The notes beneath the pieces were generated by a model that was not told the DNA's origin, searched no databases, and saw nothing but the letters and a program-made list of their open reading frames with translations. From positions 62,001 through 126,000 of the forward strand of contig NZ_JAAUWW010000001.1 of the NCBI RefSeq assembly GCF_014694375.1: a stretch of DNA of 64,000 nucleotides. The letters are read 5' to 3'. Below are positions 19,973 to 29,047 of the stretch, one piece after another. The first letter of the stretch is position 1, and every line of letters begins with the position of its first letter. This stretch comes from Vibrio sp. S17_S38. GTDB taxonomy: Bacteria > Pseudomonadota > Gammaproteobacteria > Enterobacterales > Vibrionaceae. Both the position numbers and the translations under genes were made by a program.

Positions 19973-21445
19973 ATGAAACGAGAACAATGGGGCTCACGTA
20001 CGGGCTTTGTTCTAGCAGCAGTTGGTTCAGCCATCGGGCTAGGAAATATTTGGCGCTTCCCATACATGGCGTATGAAAATGGCGGCGGTGCTTTCTTTAT
20101 CCCATACCTTTTTGCCATGCTCACCGCTGGTATTCCCTTTATGATTTTAGAATTCACTATGGGCCATAAATTCCGTGGTGCAGCGCCAAAGACGCTATCT
20201 AAAATCAATTCTAAGTTTGAATGGCTTGGTTGGTTCCAAGTAATGATTGCGGCGGTGATTGGTGTTTACTATATCGCGATTATTGGCTGGTCAATATCTT
20301 ATGTGGGCCTTGCCGTTAATCAAGGTTGGGGTACCGATCCTAACGCCTATTTCTTTGGCGAATATCTACAACTTGGCTCAGACAACAGCCCAAGCAAGCT
20401 AGGCAGCATTCAATGGCACATTGCAATTCCTATGATTGTAGCTTGGGGCATCACCTTCGCCGCTATTTTCAGTGGTGTTAAAGGTGGTATAGAACGCGCT
20501 GGTAAAATTATGATGCCAGTACTATTTATCATGGTTATTGCTCTGATCGGCCGTATGATTTTCTTACCTGGTGCATTAGATGGTTTGAACTATTTATTTG
20601 AGCCTGATTTCAGTAAATTAACCGATCCAACAGTATGGGCAGCGGCTTATGGGCAGATTTTCTTTACCCTATCCGTTGGTTTTGCCATCATGCTTGCTTA
20701 TTCAAGTTACCTACCAGAAAAGTCAGATATCAGTAATAATGCCTTAATGACAGTTTTAATTAACTGTGGCTTCTCAATCGTCGCAGGTATTTTGATCTTC
20801 TCAGTACTTGGTTATATGGCTCAAGAGCAAGGTAAAGCATTAACGGATGTAGTTAGCGCTGGTGTAGGCCTTGCATTTGTGACAATTCCGGCTGCTATTA
20901 ATTTATTGCCAGCTCCTTACATTTTAGGCCCACTATTCTTCTTAGCGTTAGTGGTTGCAGGTCTAAGTTCGCACATTTCCATCATTGAGGCGGTTACATC
21001 AGCGTTTATCGATAAATTGAAATGGTCACGTAAAAAAGCGGCCTCGATAGTCTGTGGTGTGGGCTTATTAGTTTCTCTTTCATTTGCAACAAACGGTGGT
21101 TTATTGCTATTAGATTTAGTTGACTTCTTTATCAATAATATTGCTCTACTAGCAAGTTGCTTGATTGAGTTGTTACTAGTTGGCTGGTTATTTAAATTAG
21201 CAGATATCCGTGAGTACGCTAATAAAATTTCTGAAGTGACTATCGGTGTTTGGTTTGACTTATGTATTCGCTTCCTAAGTCCAATAATGATTGCGATTAT
21301 CCTCGCGAATAAAATCATTACAACCGTAACTGATGGTTATGGTGGCTACGAGATATCAGATCTACTTACGCTAGGCTGGGGCTTAATTGCTGCCATGCTA
21401 GTTATCGCTATCGTTGTTAACTCTAAAAAATCAAAAGAGGCCTAA
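19973..21445 (+). CDS. Sodium-dependent amino-acid transporter, NSS/SNF family
   Basis: Inner-membrane secondary transporter of the LeuT fold. The first helix carries the unwound sodium and substrate site GSAIGLGNIWRFPY. There are about 11-12 membrane helices over 490 residues. The ATG at 19973 has AGAGGATG ahead and gives the normal short N-terminus MKREQWGSRTG; an upstream in-frame start adds 23 residues without hydrophobic or family support. A 31-residue MetS-type gene follows after one base, so the pair is a two-component NSS transporter like MetPS, which imports methionine (and alanine) in Corynebacterium. The substrate here is unproven. Confidence 0.88.
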   Translation: MKREQWGSRTGFVLAAVGSAIGLGNIWRFPYMAYENGGGAFFIPYLFAMLTAGIPFMILEFTMGHKFRGAAPKTLSKINSKFEWLGWFQVMIAAVIGVYYIAIIGWSISYVGLAVNQGWGTDPNAYFFGEYLQLGSDNSPSKLGSIQWHIAIPMIVAWGITFAAIFSGVKGGIERAGKIMMPVLFIMVIALIGRMIFLPGALDGLNYLFEPDFSKLTDPTVWAAAYGQIFFTLSVGFAIMLAYSSYLPEKSDISNNALMTVLINCGFSIVAGILIFSVLGYMAQEQGKALTDVVSAGVGLAFVTIPAAINLLPAPYILGPLFFLALVVAGLSSHISIIEAVTSAFIDKLKWSRKKAASIVCGVGLLVSLSFATNGGLLLLDLVDFFINNIALLASCLIELLLVGWLFKLADIREYANKISEVTIGVWFDLCIRFLSPIMIAIILANKIITTVTDGYGGYEISDLLTLGWGLIAAMLVIAIVVNSKKSKEA

Positions 21446-21446
21446 T

Positions 21447-21542
21447 ATGACTACAGGTGCAATCATTATGATGATCATTGGCCTTGGAATTACATGGGGT
21501 GGTGCAGCCCTTTGCATTCGAAGAGCAATGAACAGTAAATAA
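21447..21542 (+). CDS. MetS-family small subunit of the NSS transporter
   Basis: A 31-codon gene starting one base after the transporter stop, with AGAGG inside the end of the transporter gene as ribosome site. The product (MTTGAIIMMIIGLGITWGG, then ALCIRRAMNSK) is one membrane helix followed by a short basic tail, the build of MetS small subunits that sit directly behind MetP-type NSS transporters. The one-base spacing implies translational coupling. A terminator follows at once, closing the two-gene unit. Confidence 0.8.
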   Translation: MTTGAIIMMIIGLGITWGGAALCIRRAMNSK

Positions 21543-21557
21543 ATAATACAAACTTGA

Positions 21558-21596
21558 AAGCCCATTAACTTCAAACGGAGTTAATGGGCTTTTTTA
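21558..21596 (+). terminator. Rho-independent terminator after the transporter pair
   Basis: A 13-bp perfect stem, AAGCCCATTAACT (21558-21570) with AGTTAATGGGCTT (21579-21591), followed by TTTTATTT. It lies 15 bp after the small-subunit stop. Confidence 0.9.
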
Positions 21597-21620
21597 TTTG
21601 ATCATCATATCAGGATTTTT

Positions 21621-22142
21621 TTATAAGGCGTAGCGGATGCCAATCGCTCCTTGAAATTCCAGATCAAAGTCATCGGGTATATTAATAGCAGGAGCCAACT
21701 GTATATAAGTATCCCAGCGGCTAGCAAAGTTCCAATCAAGGCCAAAAGGTGCGCGTATACCGTAATCATGGTCAGAATCGTGATGCTTATGCCAGTTGCC
21801 ATTACTGTCATACTCGCCACAATCATTATGGCAGGTCTCATCCCAATCATAAAAGCCGCCTACCGATGCATACCAAGTAAAAGGTAACTGAGGGCTAAAT
21901 TTACCGGTTAGGAAAATATAATCACTGGCGATCCCATCACTACCAATAGAGAGGTTAATCTGATTATTAAACTGAGCGGTAACGCTAGCGCCTCGATCAA
22001 ATGACCCACCAATTTTAATATCAGAATTATTTGTATAAGACGGTACTTTGGTATTTGTTCTGACACCTTCATCCGCGATTGTAAGTGTACTTACTGAAGT
22101 CAGTATCAATCCTAACGTGGCAGTACATACATATGATTTCAT
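21621..22142 (-). CDS. Secreted outer-membrane-type protein with a Cys/His/Asp-rich loop, function unknown
   Basis: I do not recognise this gene. From the ATG at 22142 it encodes 173 residues. Residues 1-23 form a signal peptide ending TIA before DEGV. The mature part alternates short amphipathic strands (FTWYASVGGFYDW, RWDTYIQLAPAI, LEFQGAIGIRYAL), which suggests a small outer-membrane beta-barrel, although it ends in Leu rather than Phe. Residues 100-127 form an unusual loop with C104, H105, C108, H118, H120, H121, H125 and several Asp, a possible metal site. It stands alone between the NSS transporter and the ptsG operon. Confidence 0.65.
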   Translation of the reverse strand: MKSYVCTATLGLILTSVSTLTIADEGVRTNTKVPSYTNNSDIKIGGSFDRGASVTAQFNNQINLSIGSDGIASDYIFLTGKFSPQLPFTWYASVGGFYDWDETCHNDCGEYDSNGNWHKHHDSDHDYGIRAPFGLDWNFASRWDTYIQLAPAINIPDDFDLEFQGAIGIRYAL

Positions 22143-22229
22143 GATTATTCCCTTTCCTTTCATTTTCAATGCGGATGTTTTTATCACGAAATAAGTATGA
22201 CTTCGCTTTATTCACGTCAAATTTTAGTT

Positions 22230-22261
22230 AAAAAAAAAGCCAGTAGAGTTATTCTACTGGC
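22230..22261 (-). terminator. Rho-independent terminator after the ptsG-RDD operon
   Basis: On the minus strand the stem GCCAGTAGA/TCTACTGGC (22239-22247 with 22253-22261) is followed by nine T. It lies 33 bp past the RDD gene stop. Confidence 0.9.
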
Positions 22262-22294
22262 TAGTCATTACATTTATAGCAAAAATATCAGTCT

Positions 22295-22762
22295 TTAATA
22301 TTCAACTACTTTCGTTGCAAACTTCTTATCATGCCACGGCTGATTTGAGTGCGTTAAATATTGTGCCCCACTATATAAAACATAGAGACCTAAACTCGCA
22401 ACACTTAGGTAGATTTTCTGAAATTCACGCTTTAAGTAACGTGATTGCGTCATAGGTTCATCAGTTACTGATTCAACTGAAAGACGCAAAAAATAACGTG
22501 AAAACGAATTACCTAACAACCGATAGCATAACCAGTGATACCCCATATACACACCAATCGTAATAAGCATTACGCCGATAATAATAAGTAGCAACACTGG
22601 TAACGCTATTGCATCATGAAACGAAACGGTCACTCCTGTCCCTTGGGAAGCATAAGATAGCACCCCAAGGTAGATATCTTTCGCTATCATGGCAAACATC
22701 TGCACAATAGCGATATCAATAACAAATGACCCGAGTCGTTTATATTTTTGCTTAAAGCTCAT
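22295..22762 (-). CDS. RDD family membrane protein
   Basis: A 155-residue protein with the RDD layout: R-x-G-S-F-V-I-D at residues 9-16 in the first helix, then two more hydrophobic segments (about 50-75 and 118-135). The family has no general assigned function; a few members have been linked to ion exchange. It begins three bases after the ptsG stop and is followed by a strong terminator, so it is the second gene of a ptsG operon. Why it is tied to sugar uptake is not clear. Confidence 0.82.
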   Translation of the reverse strand: MSFKQKYKRLGSFVIDIAIVQMFAMIAKDIYLGVLSYASQGTGVTVSFHDAIALPVLLLIIIGVMLITIGVYMGYHWLCYRLLGNSFSRYFLRLSVESVTDEPMTQSRYLKREFQKIYLSVASLGLYVLYSGAQYLTHSNQPWHDKKFATKVVEY

Positions 22763-22765
22763 TAA

Positions 22766-24382
22766 TTAACGGCCAAGCTTAGCGTTAATTGCTGCTTTAT
22801 ACCCAGCAGCTTGAGCACCATAAATAGCTTGAATTGCAGTAGCACCAACTTTAACTAAACCTTTAGCGCCAAGCTCTTGGGTCCAGTATGTGTTGTCTTT
22901 CACTAATCCACTATCTTTTACTGAGATACGTAAACGAGTGATACAAGCATCGACATCAACGATATTGTCTTGACCACCTAATGCTTCAATCATTTGGTCA
23001 ATTAAAGGATCGCTACCATCTTTACCTGCTGCTTTTGCTGCATGGAAATCTTTCTTCGATACAACTGCAACCGCACTACCTTTACGACCCGGAGTTTTCA
23101 CGTCAAATTTAACGATATACCAACGGAATAGGAAGAAGTAGATTGGCGCATAGAAAGCACCTACGATTGGGATGTAGTACCAGTTGTTTTCAGTACCAGT
23201 TAAACCTGGCAACATACCAAACAAACTGAAGTCAATGAAACCACCACTAAACGTCATACCAACTTTAACATTCAACAAGTCCATTAACATGAACGAGATA
23301 CCGGCTAGAGGCACGTGAATGAAGTAATAAAGAGGTGCAGACAAGAATAGGAAAGTGAACTCGATTGGTTCAGTAATACCAGTCAAGAATGCAGTTAATG
23401 CGATAGAGAATAATAAACCACCGGCAACTTTCTTGTTCGCGTCATCTGCTAATGTATACATCGCATATGCTGCTGCTGGAAGACCAAACATCATGAATGG
23501 GAATTTACCCGTCATAAAGTTAGTTGCAGAGAATTGTGAGTAATCACCATTTGCAAGTGATGCAAAGAAGATGTTTTGCGTACCTTTTACAAGATGACCT
23601 GCGATCTCAGCGGTTCCACCGATCTCACTTTGCCATAGCGGCAAGTAGAATACGTGATGAAGCCCGACAGGGATTAGTGAACGCTCAATAATACCGAAGA
23701 TAAATGATGCAATAAAACCATTACCTGATGCTGTCATTTCGCCAAGGCCAGCGCCGATAGAGCCAAACAATGCACCGATATATGGCCATACAAATACTAA
23801 TGCGATACCGTAAAACAATGCAGAGAATGCAGAGATAATCGGAACAAATCGTGCACCAGCAAAGAAGCCTAGATAATCAGGCAAAACCACATCATGGTAT
23901 TTGTTGTGTAGTAATACAGTTAGACCACCAGCAATCAAACCACCGAACACACCCATGTTCAGCGTATTTGAAATACCCAGAGTATTACCTAAAATACCTG
24001 CGTAATGTGTGCCCATAAGAACAACAGTATCGCCATCAACCATGCCAGAAACAGCAAGGGTTTTAGCAATCGCAACATTCATTACTAGGAAAGAAATTGC
24101 AGCAGCTAAAGCAGCAGAACCTTTCTCTGCACGAGCAAAACCAATCGCAATAGCTAAAGCAAACAATAATGGAAGGTTACCAAAAACGATATCACCAGTT
24201 GCTGTCATAATTTGTAGGAAATTATTAAGAACTGTACCTTCTTGTAAAATTGAAATGTTGTATGCTTCAACCATGCTCTGGTTAGTAAAGCTTCCCCCGA
24301 TTCCCAACATAATACCTGCTGCTGGTAACAGTGCTATCGGAAGCATTAATGCTTGCGATAATTTACTAAAAAAGGCCTTCAT
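22766..24382 (-). CDS. ptsG: PTS glucose-type EIICB transporter PtsG
   Basis: Phosphotransferase-system permease that imports and phosphorylates glucose or a close relative. The EIIC part (about 1-425) is strongly hydrophobic and includes GLHHVFYLPLW and the substrate-site region GITEPIEFTFLF. After the linker with KTPGRK comes EIIB (about 455-538), with the phosphorylated cysteine C480 in DACITRLR. No EIIA domain is present, so an external EIIA-Glc is needed. At 538 residues it is longer than E. coli PtsG (477) and close to MalX (530), so a glucose/maltose-type specificity cannot be separated by eye. A CRP site lies upstream, and the regulator gene mlc is 6.4 kb away. Confidence 0.85.
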   Translation of the reverse strand: MKAFFSKLSQALMLPIALLPAAGIMLGIGGSFTNQSMVEAYNISILQEGTVLNNFLQIMTATGDIVFGNLPLLFALAIAIGFARAEKGSAALAAAISFLVMNVAIAKTLAVSGMVDGDTVVLMGTHYAGILGNTLGISNTLNMGVFGGLIAGGLTVLLHNKYHDVVLPDYLGFFAGARFVPIISAFSALFYGIALVFVWPYIGALFGSIGAGLGEMTASGNGFIASFIFGIIERSLIPVGLHHVFYLPLWQSEIGGTAEIAGHLVKGTQNIFFASLANGDYSQFSATNFMTGKFPFMMFGLPAAAYAMYTLADDANKKVAGGLLFSIALTAFLTGITEPIEFTFLFLSAPLYYFIHVPLAGISFMLMDLLNVKVGMTFSGGFIDFSLFGMLPGLTGTENNWYYIPIVGAFYAPIYFFLFRWYIVKFDVKTPGRKGSAVAVVSKKDFHAAKAAGKDGSDPLIDQMIEALGGQDNIVDVDACITRLRISVKDSGLVKDNTYWTQELGAKGLVKVGATAIQAIYGAQAAGYKAAINAKLGR

Positions 24383-24560
24383 AACCCCTTACTCCTTAAT
24401 TTATAATTATGTTTACTAAATATTACAAGAATAACTTAGTTTGCGTACCTTATTCGCGTCTTTATATGTTGTCAAACCATTAAGAGCCTCATAGACGAAA
24501 GACTGCTACTTTTTTGATCTAATTTAATTTAAAGCGTGAAAAAATTCCTAAAAAAGCCTC

Positions 24561-24582
24561 GATTGTGATCGATATCACGAAA
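24561..24582. promoter_or_regulatory. Candidate CRP-binding site upstream of ptsG
   Basis: TGTGATCGATATCACG (24564-24579) contains a perfect GTGATCGATATCAC palindrome and fits the CRP consensus TGTGA-N6-TCACA except for the last base. It is 180-200 bp upstream of the ptsG start. The bases between it and the gene include an AT-rich run with GCGTGAAAAAATT (about 24533-24545), possibly an Mlc-type operator, but I cannot confirm that. Confidence 0.7.
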
Positions 24583-24639
24583 TTATCATCATTTTTTGAC
24601 GGTTAAAATTCGAACTAAAAATGTACATTCATACCATTA

Positions 24640-25413
24640 TCAGCGACGATTAATAAATAATTCTTGAAAATTTAATGTCGTAATTTGTTGTACTTCCTCT
24701 AGCTCACACTGTTGCAAAATAGCCAGTTTTTTAGCCACATCGACAACATAAGCTGGTTGATTCTCTTTTCCTCGATGGGGCACTGGCGCGAGGAAAGGAG
24801 AGTCGGTCTCAATCAGCAATCTTTCCAAAGGCAGTTTTTTCACTACTTCTTGCAGCTCTATAGCTTGATTAAAGGTAATAATTCCAGATAAAGAAATATA
24901 AAATCCAAGCTCCATTGCCGACTCTGCAAAAGCGAGATCTTCTGTAAAGCAATGAATCACGCCTCCACATTTTTCAGCATGCCCATCCTTCAATAAATCT
25001 AAGGTTTCCTTTCGAGCATTACGGGTATGGATAATCAAGGGCTTGTTTAATTCAACGGCTAATTCAATATGTTGTTGAAACAATTCAGTTTGGCGCGCAG
25101 CGGTTTCAGGCTGATAGAAAAAATCAAAGCCAGTCTCCCCTATTGCCACCACTTTAGGATTTTGAGCAAACATCTTAAATTGCTCATAATCAAAATCACT
25201 TTCGCAATCGAGTGGATGGACACCACAAGAGGCATGCACGTTATCAAAAGGTTCTATCATATTGAGCATGTTAGGAAAGGCCTCTAATGTCACACCTACA
25301 CTTAACATTTGTTCGACACCTACTTGTTTCGCTTTTGCAATAACATCAGCCACATCAAGGTGTAAATCGTTGTAGTTAAGCTTATCTAAATGGCAATGTG
25401 AATCTATGAACAT
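24640..25413 (-). CDS. TatD family metal-dependent hydrolase
   Basis: Metal-dependent TIM-barrel nuclease/hydrolase of the TatD family (YcfH branch). From the ATG at 25413 it has 257 residues. It opens with the metal-binding DSHCHLD, then GETGFDF, the histidines of IIHTRNA and VIHCFTE, and the late aspartate in LLIETDSPFLAP. It follows holB by 55 bp on the same strand, the pabC-mltG-tmk-holB-ycfH order of E. coli and vibrios. The GTG/ATG codons further upstream are less likely because the family begins at the hydrophobic strand MFID. Confidence 0.93.
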   Translation of the reverse strand: MFIDSHCHLDKLNYNDLHLDVADVIAKAKQVGVEQMLSVGVTLEAFPNMLNMIEPFDNVHASCGVHPLDCESDFDYEQFKMFAQNPKVVAIGETGFDFFYQPETAARQTELFQQHIELAVELNKPLIIHTRNARKETLDLLKDGHAEKCGGVIHCFTEDLAFAESAMELGFYISLSGIITFNQAIELQEVVKKLPLERLLIETDSPFLAPVPHRGKENQPAYVVDVAKKLAILQQCELEEVQQITTLNFQELFINRR

Positions 25414-25468
25414 GCGTGATCGTTCCAAATTTAAATGTTGAAAATAAAGGGTAATTAAAGCAGATAGT

Positions 25469-26434
25469 TTATGAATGGGTAAACTTTAGCAACCAATCAA
25501 CAATCAGCAACTCACTATTAAGCCCGCTTGATGTGATTAATAGCCATTGTAACTTAAGTAACTCATGATATTGCTCATATGCCTGTTGATACGATAATAA
25601 TTGAGATAATTGAATGAAATTTGGATTTTTAATATCCTGCGACATACCAAAATGTGATTTTTGAATATCAGTTAATATATAGAGTAGCCAGCGAATTTTC
25701 TCTAAGGGTTCAATTTTAAACATCACCTGTGCTTCTGAAATTCTTAATTGCTTAGTTTGAATTAACTGGAGCATCAATTTCTGTAGCGCTTCAAATTCTG
25801 AGGCTTTACCTTGCTCAATAAATGATACCGCTAACAAAGGTGAATCCGCATACATCTTTATGCATTGCCAATCAACCATAGAGCTATCGCGAGACGAGGT
25901 TTGCTCATTCAACCAATCCAAAAACTCTGATTTATCCAGAGGCTTAACTTGCCATATTTGACAGCGACTAATAATAGTTGGGAGTAAGCGTGATTTATCC
26001 GTACTCAATAATACAAAGTTGCATTGCTGTGGTGGCGTCTCCAACGTTTTTAATAAAGCGTTTGCCGCTGATTCATTCATGGCCTCAGCCGGCGAAATAA
26101 TAATAATACGCTTACCACCAAGTTGAGATGACTCTAAAGCTAACCGATTAGCTTCACGAACTTGATCAACAACAATGCTTTTACCTTCTTTTTCGGGTCT
26201 AACCCAGTGAATATCAGGGTGGTTTCCACTTTTGCTAAGATCGCAGCTATGACAAAATCCGCACGCCTCTTCAGTCGCATTTTTACACACAACCGCCATG
26301 GCCAATTTTTCAACAATAGATTCAATGCCTGTGCCAGATTTTGCTTGGCATAAAATTGCATTAGGTAAGGATTGTTGTCGTAAAAGATCTTGCCAATGCT
26401 GCCATGTAGTGGCTAGCCAAGGATATTCCGACAT
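25469..26434 (-). CDS. holB: DNA polymerase III delta-prime subunit
   Basis: Clamp-loader subunit. The 321-residue protein has the AAA+ layout with the zinc-binding cluster CGFCHSCDLSKSGNHPDIHWV near residues 58-78, the SRC motif region (IISRCQIW) near 155, and a divergent Walker A (AKSGTGIE), as expected because delta-prime does not bind ATP. Start ATG at 26434 has AGGAG nine bases ahead. It lies 32 bp downstream of tmk in the same operon. Confidence 0.92.
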   Translation of the reverse strand: MSEYPWLATTWQHWQDLLRQQSLPNAILCQAKSGTGIESIVEKLAMAVVCKNATEEACGFCHSCDLSKSGNHPDIHWVRPEKEGKSIVVDQVREANRLALESSQLGGKRIIIISPAEAMNESAANALLKTLETPPQQCNFVLLSTDKSRLLPTIISRCQIWQVKPLDKSEFLDWLNEQTSSRDSSMVDWQCIKMYADSPLLAVSFIEQGKASEFEALQKLMLQLIQTKQLRISEAQVMFKIEPLEKIRWLLYILTDIQKSHFGMSQDIKNPNFIQLSQLLSYQQAYEQYHELLKLQWLLITSSGLNSELLIVDWLLKFTHS

Positions 26435-26466
26435 TCAATAATGCTCCTACTTCAAAAAATCAATAG

Positions 26467-27096
26467 TTAATTCAACCAAACTGTTAAAGCTTGGCGGATG
26501 TCCGACGTTACAGACTCTAAATCTTGATTAGCATTTATGGTAATGATTGAAGCATCTAGCCCTGCGGCTTCTAAGTAACGCGCCCGTACACGCTCAAAAA
26601 AGCCAAGATCCATCTTCTCGATACGATCAAGCTCTCCACGCCCACGTGCGCGCTCTAAACCAATCTCTGGGTCAATATCCAAATACAAGGTTAAATCTGG
26701 TTTAAAGTCCCCTAATGTAGTTCGTTTCAAATTAGTCATAATATCAGGATCTATTTGACGACCACCACCTTGATAGGCTTGTGATGACAGATCATGTCGA
26801 TCACCCAACACCCAATGACCGTTTGCTAATGCTGGCTTAATGATATTTTCCACCAGTTGTACCCTTGCTGCATACACCAGTAATAATTCGGTAATATCAT
26901 GTAATATTTCGCCATCATGATCCTCTTTTACTAAGCTACGCATTTTTTCAGCTAAAACGGTTCCTCCAGGCTCGCGCGTCTGAACCACGTCCGTGATACC
27001 GTTCTGATTAAAAACATCTAAAACCGTGTTAATAGCCGTGCTTTTCCCTGCACCTTCCAAGCCTTCAATTACTACAAATTTTGCATTAGCCATCAT
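26467..27096 (-). CDS. tmk: Thymidylate kinase
   Basis: Phosphorylates dTMP to dTDP. The P-loop [10 protein letters not shown] is at residues 12-21, followed by [15 protein letters not shown] (substrate binding) and the LID-region [12 protein letters not shown]. 209 residues is the family length. The start is one of two adjacent ATG codons (27096 or 27093), and the mltG stop TGA lies within them, so the two genes overlap and are translationally coupled. Confidence 0.95.
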   Translation of the reverse strand: MMANAKFVVIEGLEGAGKSTAINTVLDVFNQNGITDVVQTREPGGTVLAEKMRSLVKEDHDGEILHDITELLLVYAARVQLVENIIKPALANGHWVLGDRHDLSSQAYQGGGRQIDPDIMTNLKRTTLGDFKPDLTLYLDIDPEIGLERARGRGELDRIEKMDLGFFERVRARYLEAAGLDASIITINANQDLESVTSDIRQALTVWLN

Positions 27097-28115
27097 TTAT
27101 TTTTATTCGCTTTTAAAGTTTTAAGGTAATTTCGTACTGCGCGATTATGTTCAACAAGCGACTTAGTAAATATATGCCCACCATTACCACTAGCCACAAA
27201 GTATAAATAATTGCTTTGTTCAGGATTTAATGCCGCTCGAATTGATTCAACACCCGGCATCGCAATAGGGGTTGGTGGTAATCCGTAAATCACATAAGTG
27301 TTATAATCCGTTGGTGTTTTTAGATCTTTACGCGTGATATTTCCATCGTATTTATCGCCAATACCATAAATGACGGTTGGATCAGTCTGCAACCTCATAT
27401 GTTTATTTAGTCGATTCACAAAAACAGAAGCAACTCGTCTACGCTCAGATTCAATCGCGGTTTCTTTTTCGATAATCGACGCCAGAATTAATGCCTCATA
27501 AGGGGTTTTTAATGGTAATCCATTACTGCGGCTTTCCCATGAACGCTCTAGTTCTTTTTTCAACGCTCGATGAGCTCGGCTTAATATTTCTAAATCACTC
27601 ATGCCACTGGTGTAATGATAAGTTTCGGCAAGAAGTAATCCTTCTAATTTAGCCTTATCTTCGCCTAAGTAATCGGCGATTTGAGCTTCCGTCATATCCG
27701 ATGTTTTATGGACAAGCTCTTGAGCATTTTTTAGCTGTAGTAGCCATTCACTAAAACGGCTACCTTCAATAAAGGTAATTGAAAATTGGTGCTCTTTGCC
27801 AGCAACCATCATGGCTAATAGTGATTGTAAAGACTGGTTTGGTGTAATTTGAAAGGTTCCTGCTTTTATTCGCACAAGTTCTGGGTACAAACGAGGCAAT
27901 AAACGGGAAAACGGTATCGATTTTAGCCACTTTTGCTTCTCCATTTTATGCAGAGCACTTCTTAACGTCATACCATTAGAAACCGTTAACAATTGTGGAG
28001 ACTCAACCATAATTGGCTGTTCAATATATTGTTGCACCTGGTTTTTTACATAAAATAGAGCACCAATCACAACAATAATAAGTATGGAAAGCAATATAAG
28101 TAGTTTCTTTATCAC
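27093..28115 (-). CDS. mltG: Endolytic murein transglycosylase MltG
   Basis: Inner-membrane enzyme that cuts nascent glycan strands and so limits their length. One N-terminal membrane helix (about residues 4-24) anchors a periplasmic YceG domain. The catalytic glutamate lies in [15 protein letters not shown], followed by [10 protein letters not shown] and the family ending [12 protein letters not shown] with [12 protein letters not shown]. The GTG start overlaps the pabC stop (GTGA) and its own stop overlaps the tmk start, a tightly coupled pabC-mltG-tmk unit. Confidence 0.95.
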   Translation of the reverse strand: MIKKLLILLSILIIVVIGALFYVKNQVQQYIEQPIMVESPQLLTVSNGMTLRSALHKMEKQKWLKSIPFSRLLPRLYPELVRIKAGTFQITPNQSLQSLLAMMVAGKEHQFSITFIEGSRFSEWLLQLKNAQELVHKTSDMTEAQIADYLGEDKAKLEGLLLAETYHYTSGMSDLEILSRAHRALKKELERSWESRSNGLPLKTPYEALILASIIEKETAIESERRRVASVFVNRLNKHMRLQTDPTVIYGIGDKYDGNITRKDLKTPTDYNTYVIYGLPPTPIAMPGVESIRAALNPEQSNYLYFVASGNGGHIFTKSLVEHNRAVRNYLKTLKANKNK

Positions 28116-28948
28116 GGGTTTAGCTTCTCCTGAAAATCACGTGTTTTAGTACCAACTGGGTAACTCTGTGGTTCACTATCCAACATTGTATCAATACTTA
28201 TAACAGGAACAATTCCGTGCAAGGCATTTGATATAAAAATTTCATCTGCATCAGATAAATCTTGCAATAAATAAATACCGATTTTAGGCGAAAGTGAAAG
28301 CGATTGAGCTAATTCCAAAACTTGGTGCCGCATCGTACCTGCCACACCGCAATAACTCAAATCTGACGTGTATAGGCGGTCGTTTTTTATCCAAAACAAA
28401 TTTGAAGCACTGGTTTCTATGACTTTATTATTTAAATCGCATACTACAACATCATCATACGATAAGTGCTCTATTTTGGATTTAATCAATACTTGCTCTA
28501 ATCTATTATTGTGTTTTATTCCTGCCAATAATGGATTTAAACCCAAAGCAATTGAACTAACGCCTAACCTTACACCATGGTGTTGCCAATGCTTATAATG
28601 TGATGGATAACTGAAAGCTTGGATAGTCACTTGAGGGGAATCGGCACCCATGGCACTATAGCCTCGCCCACCACATCCACGGCTGATATGAATTTTAATA
28701 CCGCTATATTTCTGCCCTAATGAAGGCTCTGAGAGCAACACTTTCTTTAGCCATGCTTGAACCATTAACCAATCTGGCTTTGCGATATTTAAAACTGACA
28801 AGGCTTTATCTAGGCGTTGTTGGTGTAAATACCAATGTTGAATTTGTCCTTCAACGATCAGCATCGTGGTAAAGCAGCCATCCCCATATTGAAATGATCG
28901 GTCGCTTATTGATATTTGAGATTGCTCATTACCATTAACATAGAACAT
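28112..28948 (-). CDS. pabC: Aminodeoxychorismate lyase
   Basis: PLP enzyme that converts 4-amino-4-deoxychorismate to 4-aminobenzoate for folate. It is a class IV aminotransferase fold of 278 residues with DRSFQYGDGCFTTM at 17-30, the catalytic-lysine region AGIKHNNRLEQVLI, and ETSASNLFWI for cofactor binding. The ATG has AAGGAAG ten bases ahead. It is 100 bp downstream of fabF, with a terminator between them, so pabC-mltG-tmk-holB-tatD probably has its own promoter or relies on read-through. Confidence 0.92.
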   Translation of the reverse strand: MFYVNGNEQSQISISDRSFQYGDGCFTTMLIVEGQIQHWYLHQQRLDKALSVLNIAKPDWLMVQAWLKKVLLSEPSLGQKYSGIKIHISRGCGGRGYSAMGADSPQVTIQAFSYPSHYKHWQHHGVRLGVSSIALGLNPLLAGIKHNNRLEQVLIKSKIEHLSYDDVVVCDLNNKVIETSASNLFWIKNDRLYTSDLSYCGVAGTMRHQVLELAQSLSLSPKIGIYLLQDLSDADEIFISNALHGIVPVISIDTMLDSEPQSYPVGTKTRDFQEKLNP

Positions 28949-28978
28949 TGAGTATTTGCTTCCTTTTGGACTTTAAAT

Positions 28979-29016
28979 AAAAAACGGCTCAATGCTAGCG
29001 CACCAAACCGTTTTTT
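28979..29016 (-). terminator. Hairpin between fabF and pabC
   Basis: The stem AAAAAACGG (28979-28987) with CCGTTTTTT (29008-29016) has A and T runs on both sides, so it can act in either direction. On the minus strand the fabF message would end in a T run. Confidence 0.75.
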
Positions 29017-29047
29017 ATCGGATCAAAAGAGATATATCTGGACGAGA

